Positions 1 to 11,344 of a DNA stretch of 64,000 nucleotides are shown piece after piece. How positions within the stretch are numbered: position 1 is the first letter of the stretch; every line of letters begins with the position of its first letter. The position numbers and the translations under genes are program-made. The notes under the pieces were generated by a model. It ran no database searches. It was not told the origin of the DNA and saw nothing but the letters and a program-made list of their open reading frames with translations. This stretch comes from Protula sp. h YS-2021 (Eukaryota; Annelida; Polychaeta; Sabellida; Serpulidae), in the NCBI GenBank assembly GCA_949752745.1, contig OX457024.1:105437190-105501189 (forward strand). Direction: 5' to 3'.

Positions 1-437
1 ATATATGTGAAAAATAGTCAAAATAGACAATGTAGCTAAAAATACCCCCCCCCCCGCCATCCTAAAGATTGCTTATTTAAAGGCACTGGAAAATCTACGC
101 AAAAATTTATTACATACCAACCTAACCAATACAGTAGTGTGGTGTAGGGTAAGTTTCGTGTTATTTTTCAATTGATTTGGTTGTGGTGTTTTACGCAAAG
201 GAGAGGGGGTAAGTTATTTGTATTTTGATAAAAAAATATGAATTTTCGGTTGCTTTGAAAGTAAAGCTTGACTAAAATCAAAACCGTGCAAGGCGCGATT
301 GCTCTAGTGCTACTTCGCGATGCTGTCAACCTTGCCAAAAGCTTTGCTAAAGATAAATATTTCATTCAAGAAAATAGTGTTATTTCGAATGTCAAGCCCT
401 CAAGAGTCTTTATCTTTGACTTTGTCATGATTCATCC
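1..437. other. No gene recognised; AT-rich flank
   Basis: AT-rich DNA with a C-run at about 47-56. I see no reading frame with family features, no RNA gene and no transposon terminus here. Confidence 0.5.
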
Positions 438-925
438 AAACCGTACTCGTGGTTCTACACCTCGCCGTTCTGCACCTCGTTATTCGACATCTCGTCGTTC
501 GGCACCTCGTGGTTTGAAACCTCGTGGTTCGACACCTGTTTCCACACCTCGAGTTCCCCTCTCGTTGTTTAACCGTGGTTCCGCACCTCGTGGGTTCACA
601 CCTCGTAATTTTACACCTCTAGGTTCCACAACTCGTGGTTCCACACCTCATGGTTTTACAACTCGTGGCTCAGCAATCGTGGTTCAACAACTCATGGTTT
701 TACACCTCGTGGTCCGATACCTCTTTGTTCGACATCTCGTGGTCCGACACCTCATTGTTCGACACCTCGTGGTTCGACACCTTGTAGTTCGGCACCTCGT
801 GGCTCGACACCTCATGGTTCGACAACTCGTGGCTCCAAACCTCGTGTTTCGACACTGTGTGGTTCAACACCTAGTGGTTTTACACCTCGTGGCTCGACAA
901 TCGTGGTTCGACAACACGTGGTTTT
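438..925. repeat. 15-bp minisatellite (CCTCGTGGTTCGACA-type)
   Basis: About 32 diverged copies of a 15-bp unit related to ACACCTCGTGGTTCG. Because 15 is a multiple of three, the array stays open in the plus frame and reads as a degenerate five-residue R-G-S-T-P repeat, then shifts into a V-R-H-L-V reading after an indel near 690. I treat it as a satellite, not as a gene: it has no other domain, and the frame change is tolerated simply because the unit length is a codon multiple. Confidence 0.8.
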
Positions 926-1744
926 ATTACTGTATTATTATTGTAAATTGCTTGTGTAGCACTTGACCTAAAACAACTTTAAGTGCTCAACAGAACGATA
1001 ATATAGAAAGTCATACATCAACAGCACAAAAAAGTAAAATATAAAAGGTATAGTTTAAAAATCATAATCAAGTTTCATAAGCGAGTCTAAAAAGATGAGT
1101 CTATTTTATTTTTAATGAACAACTGAGGCTAGACAACGAATACTGTATGGTAAACTGCTCCACAGTCTAGGTACGTAATTTACAAAGAACGATCACCAAA
1201 ACTGTTTCGGGTTTTTTTTTTTTTTTATTGAAAAAGGAAGACATTGTACGTCACATCAATTACTCGCACATTTACACCAAAAACTTTTCAGAAACCTTTT
1301 GCAGACACACAGTTCACACATCGCTAGGTGTCGCAGCACCCAGACAATACTGCAGTAATTTTAACAATTGTCTTTAAATTTACTCGCATCTATGATGTAG
1401 TAAACGTTTGTACGAAAAAGCAGACATGAAACTCAAGGAGTGTGCAGAAGTGTCGTGGGGTTTTTTGGGACGTCCATATGGTTTGACCAATGTAGGTATG
1501 CATTAACGAGGTAATAAGAAAAAAAAGACAAGAAAGCAAGATCCGTTTTTCAATTGTCCTTGATGGACCGCGATCCCCATTTCCTATGGTATTTATCGTC
1601 GTCTAAGATAATCTTATCTACTTGCATGTACATGCTTACTTCATGCATGAAGGTCGAATAATTGAAGGCTAAATTACGGAATCGGGTATCCCATATTCGG
1701 TATTTTAAAAGAAGAAAAAAAAGGTTTTCAGCGTTGTTACAAGA
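926..1744. other. No gene recognised
   Basis: AT-rich sequence with poly(T) near 1210-1227. The left end, about 1690-1744, is probably the 3' untranslated part of the LINE to the right. Nothing else is supported. Confidence 0.4.
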
Positions 1745-2461
1745 TCATAACAGAAACTGAGTAGCGTGAAAGCCTTTAAGACCAAGGAGTTGCCACGCTT
1801 TTCTTATTATTGCCACTGTTTTAGGACAATTTATGAACAGGTGGAAATTATCTTCTACTACATTACATTCAGAGCAATTTTTGTCTAATTTAATTCCCCA
1901 TTTTTCCAGATTTTTGTTGTTGGCTACTATGTCGTTTAATATCTTGAACTGGAAGGAAAGTAGTTTGTTATCGCGACATGAATCTCTTGATATTTTGATA
2001 CTTTTGTTTACTAGGGTAAGATCTATCCCCTTATTCTTCCACATTTTTAAGCTAGTCGGGGGTTGACTTATTTGTTTCACTAGTTCTTTATAAAAATCCC
2101 TTGACTTACAATTTGTTACATTTAAACGCTGACCACTTCTAGTTCTAAATATGCAACTTCCTAAAGCACAGGATTGATTAGGTAAAATTTGTTGCTTAAT
2201 TGCTTGTTGAATGCTAGTTAATGTTAGGTAATTAACTTTGATGTTATATTTCCTCGTTACTTCATCGCATGTCAGCCATCTATTATTTTTATTCATTAGA
2301 TCTTGTATAAAAACAATTCCGTTTTGGAACCAGTTCTTAAAGAATATGGGTTTATTATCTATAAGTATATCTTGATTGTTCCAGAGTAATTGCTTAGACA
2401 TTGTCGAGGTTTGAAATATTGTTTTAAAAGCTTGTAAGATATCTTGATAAAAGGGAGGCAT
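1745..2461 (-). pseudogene. LINE ORF2 C-terminus with CCHC knuckle
   Basis: About 238 codons in a third segment. Near the C-terminus is CSECNVVEDNFHLFINC, a C-x2-C-x7-H-x4-C knuckle like the zf-RVT region at the end of L1/Tx1-type proteins, thought to help bind element RNA or target DNA. The terminator at 1745 is probably the native end of ORF2. The first residues overlap the preceding segment by about 38 bp in a different frame. Confidence 0.8.
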
Positions 2462-2996
2462 CTGAGGGAGTTTTTTTTACGTCAAAGTTGCAATGCATTA
2501 ACAAACTTAGGCCACCAACCTTATCTAAGTAATAATTTACTACTTTTGACCACTTTTTTCGTTGCATTAATTTTGGTAACCAAGCAAGTTTGAGAGCCAT
2601 ATTCTGTGATTGGATGTCAATTGCTTTTAGTCCACCCTCATCATAGTTCCTTATTATAGTGGTATGTTTAACTTTTGGTGTAGAATAACCCCATAAAAAA
2701 GATGAAGTTTCTTTTTGTGCTTGCTTTATGTAGCCTGCGTCACAGCTAGTGTTAGAAAGGGAGTAAATTAAGTTAGATATTCCAAGTGACTTAGTTATTA
2801 CAATTTTTCCTAACAGGCTGAGTCCTCTACAAGACCAAAATAGGTACTTTTCTCTCATTTTTGCAATTTTATCGATAATGTTCTTTTCGTTGCATTTTTT
2901 AAGGTCATATCCAAGGGAGATTCCAAGCATGTTGAAACAGTTTCGGGACACTTCTAAATCATAAGCGCCTTTCCTTTTTTCCAAGGTCCCAGCCAT
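2424..2996 (-). pseudogene. LINE ORF2, thumb/connection piece
   Basis: Continuation of the upstream RT in a shifted frame, overlapping it by about 43 bp. It carries the thumb motif LGISLGYD and the segment KYLFWSCRGLSLLGKIVITK (the family's 'W....LSL.GR..VIK' block), then SSFLWG and EGGLKAIDI, all typical of the L1 connection region. No enzymatic residues lie here. Separation from its neighbours by two frameshifts marks the copy as inactive. Confidence 0.85.
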
Positions 2997-4000
2997 ATAA
3001 GTAAAGTTTTATCTTTGTTGATTTTAAGACCTGACTGGCTTGCAAAATTTTCTAGCGTTTGAAAAAATTCTGGAATTGATTCAACACTACCCAAAATACC
3101 TGTTGTGTCATCGGCAAACTGAGTTAACTTAAATTCCCCTTTTCCGACCTTCAAGCCTATGATTTTGTCGTTGTCTCGTATCATTTGGGCCATGAACTCG
3201 ACTGCGAGAACAAAGAGTATGCAGGAGAGACCGCAACCCTGTCTCACACCCCTTCGTATATCGAACCATCCGGTGCTATAGCCGTTATTCATTACTGTAC
3301 TAGAAATATCTGTGTAGCATAGCTTAATCCAAGATATGAGTTCCGTTCCAAAGTTAAATTTTTTTAACATGTTCAGCATAAAGTTCCATTCCAAACTGTC
3401 AAAGGCCTTTTCAAAATCTATGTGAAGGAGCAAACCAGGGATTCCTTCATTATCAGTAAAGTCTAATAGGTCTGAAATCAATCGAATATTTTCACCAATG
3501 TATCTTCCTTTTATAAATCCAGTTTGATCTTCATTTATTAGTTTATTTAAGTATGGGGAGATTCTATTAGCTAGACTTTTAGATAATATCTTGTAATCTG
3601 TATTTAATAGGGAGATTGGTCTCCAGTTTTTAATAATCTCAGGGTCTTTACCCCTTTTATGCAGCAATGTTATAGCCGCTCTTCGAAGTGAGGGTGGTAG
3701 TGCTCCTTCTGAATGTGATGTATTTATGACGTCAGTAAGTATGGGACCAATGTTATTCCAAAATTTGATATAAAATTCAGAAGACAGGCCATCGACGCCG
3801 GGGCTTTTGTTTGGTTTCATAGCTTTTAGGGCACTATAAAGTTCATCTATTTTTATCTTGTCTTCAATACTTTGTTGTTCAAAAACACTAAGCTTGGGCA
3901 TTTGTTTAAATAGTTCAAAAAATGATGGGTCTGCGGACTTGAGGCCCTGTGAGCTATATAGTTTGCTATAGAAGTCTTTAATATGAAACTGAATCGGGTT
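2954..4000 (-). pseudogene. LINE reverse transcriptase domain, N-terminal piece
   Basis: The open stretch begins without a usable start at 4000; the first methionine is at 3901 and gives 315 codons. It has the usual LINE RT blocks: KAMKPNKSPGVDGL (finger), NWRPISLLNTDYKILSK, DQTGFIKGRY, LLHIDFEKAFDSLEW (first catalytic Asp), GVRQGCGLS and QFADDTTG (catalytic Asp pair, about residue 262 of the 315). All catalytic residues visible are intact. It would copy element RNA at a nicked genomic target. The frame is lost near 2954-2996, where the thumb continues in another frame, so this is a fragment of a dead ORF2. Confidence 0.9.
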
Positions 4001-4003
4001 TTA

Positions 4004-4872
4004 TTATATGCCTAGAGGTCCGCGTACAAAGAAATGATAGAAAAAAACTAATATGCAGTTTTCAGAGGCCAGATTGCATGGTGCCCCCTATAAGCGTATT
4101 CATAATGCGATCAGATGTAAACAGTAAGCAAAAAAAAACGTGTTTTCGGACTTGAAAGTGAAGAGAAGGTGTGTCACAATCAAATGCAACCTTCCTCAAA
4201 ATCCATAAATGAGTTATTACTGTAACGATATTTACAGGGCATCCTGAAAACGAAACGTCATCTAATACAAATGTCATATAATTACACCATTTGTGTATTT
4301 GTTGCGTTGTTATTTCGCGAATCGAGTTTAAATAAGTTACTTCCGTTGAACTGACAAAAATAAGAAGGAACGTTCGAAAGGGAGAAAATACTTGTTTATG
4401 AGGCGGGCTTGTGAGGTTAGTTCTTAAACCACATGAGCTTAAGGCACATAAATTAAAGTGTATTGTCACTGATGACAGAAAGGAAGACATTTTTGCAGGT
4501 AAATATTTATTTTAAAGGGTAAATTTTTGGTAATCTTACACATGTCCTTCGGGTGTTTTGTGTGCATTGATTTGAAATTAATACAGATATAACTGATAAA
4601 ATGCCGCGGCTAGGGGGGGAGGGGTATTACGTCAGAAATAATCATTACACATAGCAAATAAATACTTAATATTTATTTTCTTAAGTGCAAAACCGAGTCA
4701 AATATCAATGTTCGCTGACCGCAGTACCAATTACGCGTCACCCCATCTGAGCATACTGAGTGCAAAAATAGTGCGTGGTAAAATTTTGAAGAACGAAATA
4801 AAAAAAGCAAAAGTAGGCATATAATAAAAGTAATACATCATTCTGAGTGCGTACGATATTGTTTTTATGCCT
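4004..4872. other. No gene recognised
   Basis: A 142-codon minus-strand open stretch at 4062-4490 has no motif I can place, and its composition looks like non-coding DNA. I see no splice-flanked exon or repeat. Confidence 0.4.
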
Positions 4873-6250
4873 TCAGACTGCGGGCGTATACGAACCTATG
4901 GCTTCAGGCAAAAAACAATATATTACGCACTCAGAATGAAGTATTACTATTATATATTCCTCTAAACGATACTGATCGTCAGATGGCAATGATCGTCGTG
5001 GTTTGTGCCACGAAAGCAAATGCTTGAGATAATCCAGGGATCGATCCTGAATACTGTTATGAACCACAACTAAGATTTTGAAATCAGTCCCATTTTCAAT
5101 GGGAAGCCAATGTAGCCGTTGGAGAAGTTGAGATGGACTGTCAAGTTTCAACACCTGGAATATTATGGTGTTCTAAACAGACTGGAGTCTTCGCATTTGA
5201 CCCTTATTTATACCATAAAGCAATCTGTTTGCGTAATCCAAGCGGGACATTGCATATGCATGAGCAAGTCTTTTCGTCGCATCGGGGTCAGGAATCGGCA
5301 GATGCGACCAATGTTCCGTAAATAATACATGCATGATTTCATCTTTTGATTAACAAATTTTTCCATGGACATATTCATGTCAACTTTAACACCTAAATTG
5401 TTTCATGGGCTGAAGATGCTATTTCTGTGTCACCCATTTTTAAGGCCATACTTGGAAATTTGCGTGAGAAATGAGGAGACCAAAAGAAGATGAGCTCAGT
5501 TTTATCGCTATTAGGTTTAAGCATATTAGAGAACATCCAGTGTTTTACTTCCGCTATGCATTTCTCTAACGTGCCGATACGATAACGTTTTGTGAAGATC
5601 GAGGGTCAAAAGAAATTTACATCTGGCTATCATCCGCATAGAAAAGGTATGACATTCCGTACTTCAGCGCCATATCCTCGAGTGGGGTCATATACATTGT
5701 GAAAACAAGCGGGTCAAGAAGCGAGCCTTGTAGAAGGCGAAACGAGAGAAATATATCCGAGGATGCCACTTGGCCGACTGAAATGCAATGAGCACGACCG
5801 GTTAAGCACGATTTTATTCATTCAAGGGCAAGATCTCGTATTCCAAAGCGCGTCTGCTGCCGATGAAACAAGACACTTCTTCTAATGTATCAAAAGTTGC
5901 GCTTAAATCAACCATTGGGAGACCAATCATTTTTCTGTCATGTAGAGCTGACATCGCTATATACTCGCAGGAGGGCACTTTATGTAGAATTAAACATGCG
6001 GTGATGTCTATCCAATAAGGTATGTGTAGCGAGATAAGCATTTATTCTGCGGGCGACAAGTCGTTCCAATAATTTAGGAACGAAGCTGAGGCTCGCTATA
6101 GGGCGGTAATTTTTGAGGATATCGGAATCCACTGATACTTTTTTCAGAAGTGGCCTGACCAGGACCTTTGAAGCGAACGACAGACTGGTGATTTCAGTTG
6201 AAACTGGAACAAAAAGGTGAAGACATTGTTTTAGCAGTCATGTTGGAACC
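4873..6250 (-). mobile_element. CR1/Jockey-type LINE remnant, decayed
   Basis: Minus-strand degraded RT. Reading downwards from about 6200 I can follow LVRPLLKKVS and KNYRPIASLSFVPKLLERLV, then VDLSATFDTLE (first catalytic Asp, 5814-6041), then LLQGSLLDPLVFTMYMTPL and YLFYADDSQM (the FADD-type block, near 5620-5780), and at the end LHWLPIENGTDFKI with P-R-R-S-L-P-S-D (4873-5154), the closing motif of CR1/L2/Jockey ORF2s. Many frameshifts and stops separate these blocks. It belongs to the same broad group as the plus-strand LINE at 55220-56950. Confidence 0.8.
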
Positions 6251-6959
6251 GGATCGAGGCTGCAACCAGACGATGGCGAGTTCACAGAGAAATGTTTTAC
6301 ACCTCGTAGTTCCACGCTTCAGGTATTCCACAGCTCGTTACATGGGTTGATACTTGATTCAGTGCTTTCTCAGGCTGAAATGCCTAAGTCTTCAAGGGTG
6401 TACGGTTTTTGGCAAATATGAGGATACCCCTAACCAGTTAACACAGAAACGTTCTACTTTGATAGCAAAAAAGCTTAGAACATTTCCATACCAAATACAA
6501 ACCTCCGTTACGTTATGTTTTGTTTGGAGAAAGGTTAAACACCATTCGTAACCAGATGCATAGCTTGTCAAAAGTTGCAATTGTGTCTGTGATATTGTCA
6601 TGACGTCACTAAGAGCAAGGTGGAAGCTATCACGAGATGCATTTTTAAGTTTACCAGGAGTGGCGGCTGGCAGGAAACTCATTTTTGCTCTAGATCTCCA
6701 CATGCCTAAGTGAAAAGAATGGTATAAACCCGTTAAGTTTTGTGTGTTTTTGTTGTCAGCCGTCCCCTGTCCGTTATAGCATATTTTTTTGTTCGTAATG
6801 TTACTTTATTCGGGAGAAACTTTTTTGCATCTTTTCTAAGCATTGAAAAATTTGTTCAGCAGAACTCAAGGAAAACGTACGAAAAACATCTTTTTTCATG
6901 TTTAATATACAACTGTCAGAAAACAATGTTGGCAGAGATCTGATGTCTGGGAGAGAGCC
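6251..6959. other. No gene recognised
   Basis: A short stretch at 6300-6340 resembles the 15-bp CTCGTGGTTC minisatellite unit seen at 438-925. The remainder has only short open stretches on both strands without motifs. Confidence 0.4.
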
Positions 6960-7681
6960 TAAACGAAGCTTGTGTTTCCATGGCAATTTGTACTGCCCGT
7001 TATCCTTTCACTTCAGTCAAATTGCAGCTATTTGTTGGATAAACGAAGCTTGTGTTTCCATGGCAATTTGTACTGCCCGTTATCCTTTCACTTCGGTCAA
7101 ATTGCAGCTATTTGTTGGATAAACGAAGCTTGTGTTTCCATGGCAATTTGTACTGCCCGTTATCCTTTCACTTCGGTCAAATTGCAGCTATTTGTTGGAT
7201 AAACGAAGCTTGTGTTTCCATGGCAATTTGTACTGCCCGTTATCCTTTCACTTCGGTCAAATTGCAGCTATTTGTTGGATAAACGAAGCTTGTGTTTCCA
7301 TGGCAATTTGTACTGCCCGTTATCCTTTCACTTCAGTCAAATTGCAGCTATTTGTTGGATAAACGAAGCTTGTGTTTCCATGGCAATTTGTACTGCCCGT
7401 TATCCTTTCACTTCGGTCAAATTGCAGCTATTTGTTGGATAAACGAAGCTTGTGTTTCCATGGCAATTTGTACTGCCCGTTATCCTTTCACTTCAGTCAA
7501 ATTGCAGCTATTTGTTGGATAAACGAAGCTTGTGTTTCCATGGCAATTTGTACTGCCCGTTATCCTTTCACTTCGGTCAAATTGCAGCTATTTGTTGGAT
7601 AAACGAAGCTTGTGTTTCCATGGCAATTTGTACTGCCCGTTATCCTTTCACTTCAGTCAAATTGCAGCTATTTGTTGGATA
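6960..7681. repeat. 80-bp satellite, nine copies
   Basis: Nine head-to-tail copies of an 80-bp unit starting AAACGAAGCTTGTGTTTCC and ending TTTGTTGGAT. Copies are essentially identical apart from one A/G position in CTTC(A/G)GTCAA, which reads A,G,G,G,A,G,A,G,A along the array. Because 80 is not a multiple of three, each copy is read in a new frame, producing a ladder of identical overlapping 76-codon frames that have no coding meaning. Confidence 0.95.
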
Positions 7682-7757
7682 AATATATATGTTTTTGGGA
7701 TAGTTTCTTGCTGTATTGTCATTAATCCACCATGGTTCTGAAACCCTTCAGTCCTGA

Positions 7758-7763
7758 TTTATT
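7758..7763. repeat. Left 6-bp target-site duplication TTTATT
   Basis: Direct copy of TTTATT at 11533-11538, abutting inverted termini AGTAGGGG at 7764 and CCCCTACT at 11532. Confidence 0.85.
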
Positions 7764-7950
7764 AGTAGGGGTAGAGTGTCTGTTTTGGCTATGTATGTTC
7801 TGGATACGTGACCCCCCCCCCCAATCTCACCCTAGGTTTGAGGGAGGGGGATCTGGATAGGTATCTAGAACAGACAGTTTGTTTTGGATACGTATCCAGA
7901 ACAGACAGTCTGTTTTAAATAGGGTTGGTGTACATGATAGAAAAACACTG
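7764..7950 (+). repeat. Left terminal inverted repeat, copy 1
   Basis: Pairs with 11345-11532 on the opposite strand, including TCTGTTTTGGCT, TGTTCTGGATACGTG, a C/G-run, GATCTGGATAGGTATCTAGA and AACAGACAG. It contains the small dyads GGATACGTATCC and CAGACAGTCTG. Confidence 0.85.
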
Positions 7951-8138
7951 GCTCAAACCTGTAATAAAAAAGTCAGAATGCACCCTGAGCCAGCATGCAC
8001 GCATTTACGGACAGTGTGTGCGCTCTCTAAAAAGTGTCATAGCGCTTCATCATAGCAATTCATCATAGGGTTTCGTAATAAAAGTGCATTTCCATTTTAT
8101 GTATTATAAGCAGTTTTTTGTTGCTGTGGAAACTGTAA

Positions 8139-8302
8139 GTGATCTAAAAATGATAGAGTTTCATTGTAAAAGAAACCAAAGGATAAGTACTGTTTTTATC
8201 ACCGTTGTAGATATTGTGTAAGTGATCTAAAAATAATAGAGTTTCATTGTAAAAACATCCAAAGGATAAGTACTGTTTTTATCACCGTTGTGGGTATTGC
8301 GT
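8139..8302. repeat. 82-bp tandem duplication inside copy 1
   Basis: Two copies of a roughly 82-bp unit beginning AGTGATCTAAAAATGATAG and containing AAAGGATAAGTACTG, differing at a handful of positions. Confidence 0.8.
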
Positions 8303-8378
8303 GCACGATATAAAGCTAAAAAAAAAAAAAAACATCATAGAGTTCATTCATTCAGGTAAGGGCTTTGTATAGTTTCTT

Positions 8379-9420
8379 AAGCCTGTTATTGTTGTCCGAC
8401 TCACTCCCAAACCTGGTATTATCATCCCCCTCATACCTGTTATTATCGCTCTCCCCCACGCAATCGATGACATGAGAGATGAGGCTGTAAGGCTGATATT
8501 CAACTGCGGATTACTTCAAAATAACTGGGCTGATTTTAACCATGTTTTCAGCAAAGTATTGAATAAGACTTTAAGTTTTTTTAATTGATTATGGCATTTA
8601 CTAAAAAATTTCAAACGAGCATAACTTTAAAATTTTTAGGTCGATTTTAACCATGTTTTCAGCAAAGTACTCACTAAGACTTTAATCTTTTATTGATGAT
8701 ATCCACTCCCTTCAAACCTATTACTGTCGTTCACCCTCCCTTAAACCTGGTATTATCGTCCACCCTCAAACCTGTTATTATCGCCCCTCCCCACGTAATC
8801 GATGACGTGATAGATGAGGATGTAAGGGAGATATTCAATAACGCATTACTTCAAAACTAGTGGACTGATTTTAACCATGTTTTCATCAAAGTATTAAATA
8901 AGACTTTTTTATTTTTTTTAATTGATGATGACATTCACTAAAAACTTTCAAACGAGCATAACTTTAAAATTATTAGGTCGATTTTAACCATTTTTTACCA
9001 AACTGTTCAGCAGAACTTTGTCTTTAATGGAGGTACAATGAACGTCGCAAAGCATTCAGTAAGACTTTAATTTTTTGTATTGATGAAAGCCACTCACTTC
9101 AAGCCTATTATTGTCGCCCCCCCCCTTTACGAAACATGATCAATGATGTTAAAGAGAGATTAACATGGCAACTTGAACAGCGCATTGCTTTAAAACTACT
9201 GGACAAATTTTAATGTTTCCTTCAAAATATTCAGCAATTTTTGCTTCTATTGATGACGTTGCTGATGACGTCAGTGAAAATGTCACAAATGAAAAATTTC
9301 AAACGAGCACAACCTTAAAACTATTGGGTCGGTTTAACCATTTTTTATCAAACTTTTCAGCAGGGCTTTGTCTTTATAATGGAGGGTAAATTGAACGCTG
9401 TAATTTCATATGTGAAGAAC
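8379..9420. repeat. Diverged ~340-380-bp tandem repeats inside copy 1
   Basis: Three diverged units starting near 8379, 8717 and 9100. Each has a pyrimidine-rich head (CCTGTTATTATCG and relatives), an ATCGATGACGTGATAGATGA-like block and a tail with CAAACGAGCATAACTTTAAAA and GTCGATTTTAACCA. Nothing coding is visible. This occupies the place where the larger element carries its PC4-like gene. Confidence 0.75.
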
Positions 9421-9565
9421 GTTGAAACTGCGCTTACACATCAAAAAGCAAGGCATATATTGAATACTTTTATTAATATACTTTGAAGACAGCGCTTAAA
9501 TCAATAACAATATTACAACATTTGTTTATTTACGAAGTCTTTATTAAAAGTTTAGTCAAATAAGT

Positions 9566-10826
9566 CTATTGTTCTTCATCTGTTCCACTCTTTTCCACCT
9601 CAGTGTTCTCATCCACATCACTTTCTTCGTCGCTGCCTTCATTATTCTCCACCTCATCTAGAACCTCATCAAAAATGCATCGTTTTTTTCTTATAGCCCG
9701 CTTTTAGTGTCTTTGAATGCTCATAATGTTTTTCATCAACAAAATAATTAAAGTCTTCTAAAATATTTTGATAATGTTCGCTTTGTTTTAAACGTTGGGT
9801 ATATTTGAATAGTTTCATAAACAGTTGTTTTAGTCGACGCTTATAAATGGGTCGAAGGATCATCACTTGCTCTTTCATGTGCATCTTCGAGCCCTTGTTC
9901 TTCATATTCTGAAACTTTTTCTTGAAATTTGTCACCATGTCATCGTTGGACCATATCATACCAACGACTCACTTTCAGAACTGTTGTCATCGTCAGCCTC
10001 GCCACAATGTTTCATATGTTTGAACAAAGGTTCTTGGATGTTGCATGACGCATCACATTCCATACAAGCATGTTCATTCTTTTCAGCGATGTTGATGCTT
10101 TGACTCTTCATAGAAAACCAATCTAAATTTTCCTTGATAGGCGTTTTTATAGGTGTAACGAACACAAGTGTCTTTTATACCCATAATGAAGTTTCTTATA
10201 AACGCGATTTTAGCTTGTGTTTACTTTTTGATGCGGGATTATTAAGCAAGTGCTCCCACCTTATGCGAGGTTATTAATCAAGTGTTCTTTTGGCCCGAGC
10301 CTACATTGTAGGTGTGACCTCGTATTAAAAGCCATGGTTTTTCATGCTTGGCCTCAGTTGTTTGTTAGTTCACGGTAGTATCAAGTGCCATGCTGCTTTG
10401 AGGATCATGGGCGAGCGATAGTTGGTAAACGTATTGATCTTGTACTTTTCATGTACTGCGTAATCATACTGTGCGAGCAGCCATGTAATGCGAAGTCGTG
10501 TATTGGTATTTTTGCTCTATATTATTTATGTAAGTAGAATGCCTTAACACCAGGGTAATGATTCTGTTGACTCTTGCCCATTAGTTTAACATGAGTTTTG
10601 GACAAAAGACTTAATGTTATTTTCAGAATGTTCTACGTCTCTGAATATAGAGTCTTCATCAGCTCGTTGTCTTCTTTAGCCGCCACAATAGGGTTTCCCA
10701 TTTCTACCTCCCATTTTCCTTCTACACGCTCGCCTCCATTCACTTCTGAGGTGTGTGCATGCATTAAGTGCCTTTAAGACTTTGTGGCCAATGGTAAGAT
10801 TTCGCACAAATGTTACATTGATACAT
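9566..10826 (-). pseudogene. Acidic C2H2 zinc-finger gene, interrupted copy
   Basis: Homologue of the intact 251-residue gene at 23442-24197. The start (10824-10826) gives MYQCNICAKSYHWPQSLK, the first two cysteines of a C2H2 finger, then the frame stops. About 570 bp of unrelated DNA (roughly 10166-10730) separates this from the rest, which resumes as NEHACMECDASCN...LFKHMKHC (second finger), then NSSESES. After a further frameshift comes the C-terminal helical region with LRPIYKRRLKQLFMKLFKYT and DFNYFVDEKHYEHSK. The insertion, at least one stop and the frameshifts make it non-functional. The original protein was probably nuclear and DNA-binding (inference from the fingers and acidic tract). 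Confidence 0.85.
10166..10730. other. Insertion inside the copy-1 zinc-finger gene
   Basis: Present only in copy 1, as judged by alignment to 23442-24197. No inverted termini, duplication or coding content were identified. It contains two related CAAGTG(C/T)TC phrases near 10245-10285. An intron is less likely because the intact copy has none at this site. Confidence 0.5.
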
Positions 10827-10884
10827 CCTTTCGATTCCACATCCGGTTCTCAAATGATAAAAAAGTCTTGAATGCCAATATCTA

Positions 10885-11290
10885 TAACAACAAAAACGGT
10901 AACAACTGTTGTTGTCACAACAGCGGCAGCAACAACAATAGCAACAACTGTTGTTGTCACATCACCGGCAGCAACAACAACTGTTTTTGCCACAACAACA
11001 ATGGTAACAACTGTTGTTGCCACAACAACGGCAGCAACAAAAACTGTTGTTGGCATAACAACAACAATGCTAACAACTGTTGTTGTCACAACAACGGCAC
11101 GAACAACAACTGTTGTTGTCATAACATCGGAAGCAACAGCAACTGTTGTTGCCACAACAACAACAATGGTTACAACTGTTGTTGCCACAACACAATGATG
11201 ACAACTGTTGTTGCCACAGCAACGGCAGCAACAAAAACTACTCTTTCCATAACAACAATGGCAACAACTGTTTGCCACAACAACGGCAGC
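10885..11290. repeat. Dyad-rich satellite (AACAACTGTTGTTGCC)n
   Basis: About 400 bp of units with the near-palindromic core AACAACTGTTGTT (6-bp arms around one base), separated by GCC, GTC or GGCA spacers. It lies immediately upstream of the zinc-finger start, exactly where the larger element has its own dyad satellite. Open frames across it (N/C, T/V or A/V rich) are by-products of the repeat. Confidence 0.85.
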
Positions 11291-11344
11291 AACAACATCA
11301 TGTACCAACCCCATCCAGAACATGCATAACCAAAACAGATAACG

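Larger units (their letters stand above)
1690..4001 (-). mobile_element. L1/Tx1-type LINE, 5'-truncated, frameshifted
   Basis: Minus-strand non-LTR retrotransposon remnant. Reading from about 4001 downwards it gives, in order, the linker before the reverse transcriptase, the RT domain, the thumb and connection region, and a C-terminal CCHC knuckle. No endonuclease and no ORF1 are found upstream: the frame closes at a stop at 4001-4003, so the copy is 5'-truncated, as is typical of target-primed reverse transcription. The coding frame changes twice (near 2954-2996 and 2424-2461), so it cannot make a full ORF2. The C-terminal zinc knuckle and the spacing to the RT favour the L1/Tx1 group over CR1 or RTE. 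No clear poly(A) tail or target-site duplication was located. Confidence 0.9.

Noticed and set aside
4062..4490. 142-codon minus-strand frame
   Set aside because: No motif; not in frame with either neighbouring LINE; composition like non-coding DNA.
6898..7741. Ladder of eight identical 76-codon plus-strand frames
   Set aside because: They are the 80-bp satellite read in successive frames; no start context, domain or conservation argues for protein.
10166..10730. Reading the interruption in the copy-1 zinc-finger gene as an intron
   Set aside because: The intact homologue at 23442-24197 has no intron there, the flanking frame is already broken by a stop, and splice sites are not convincing.
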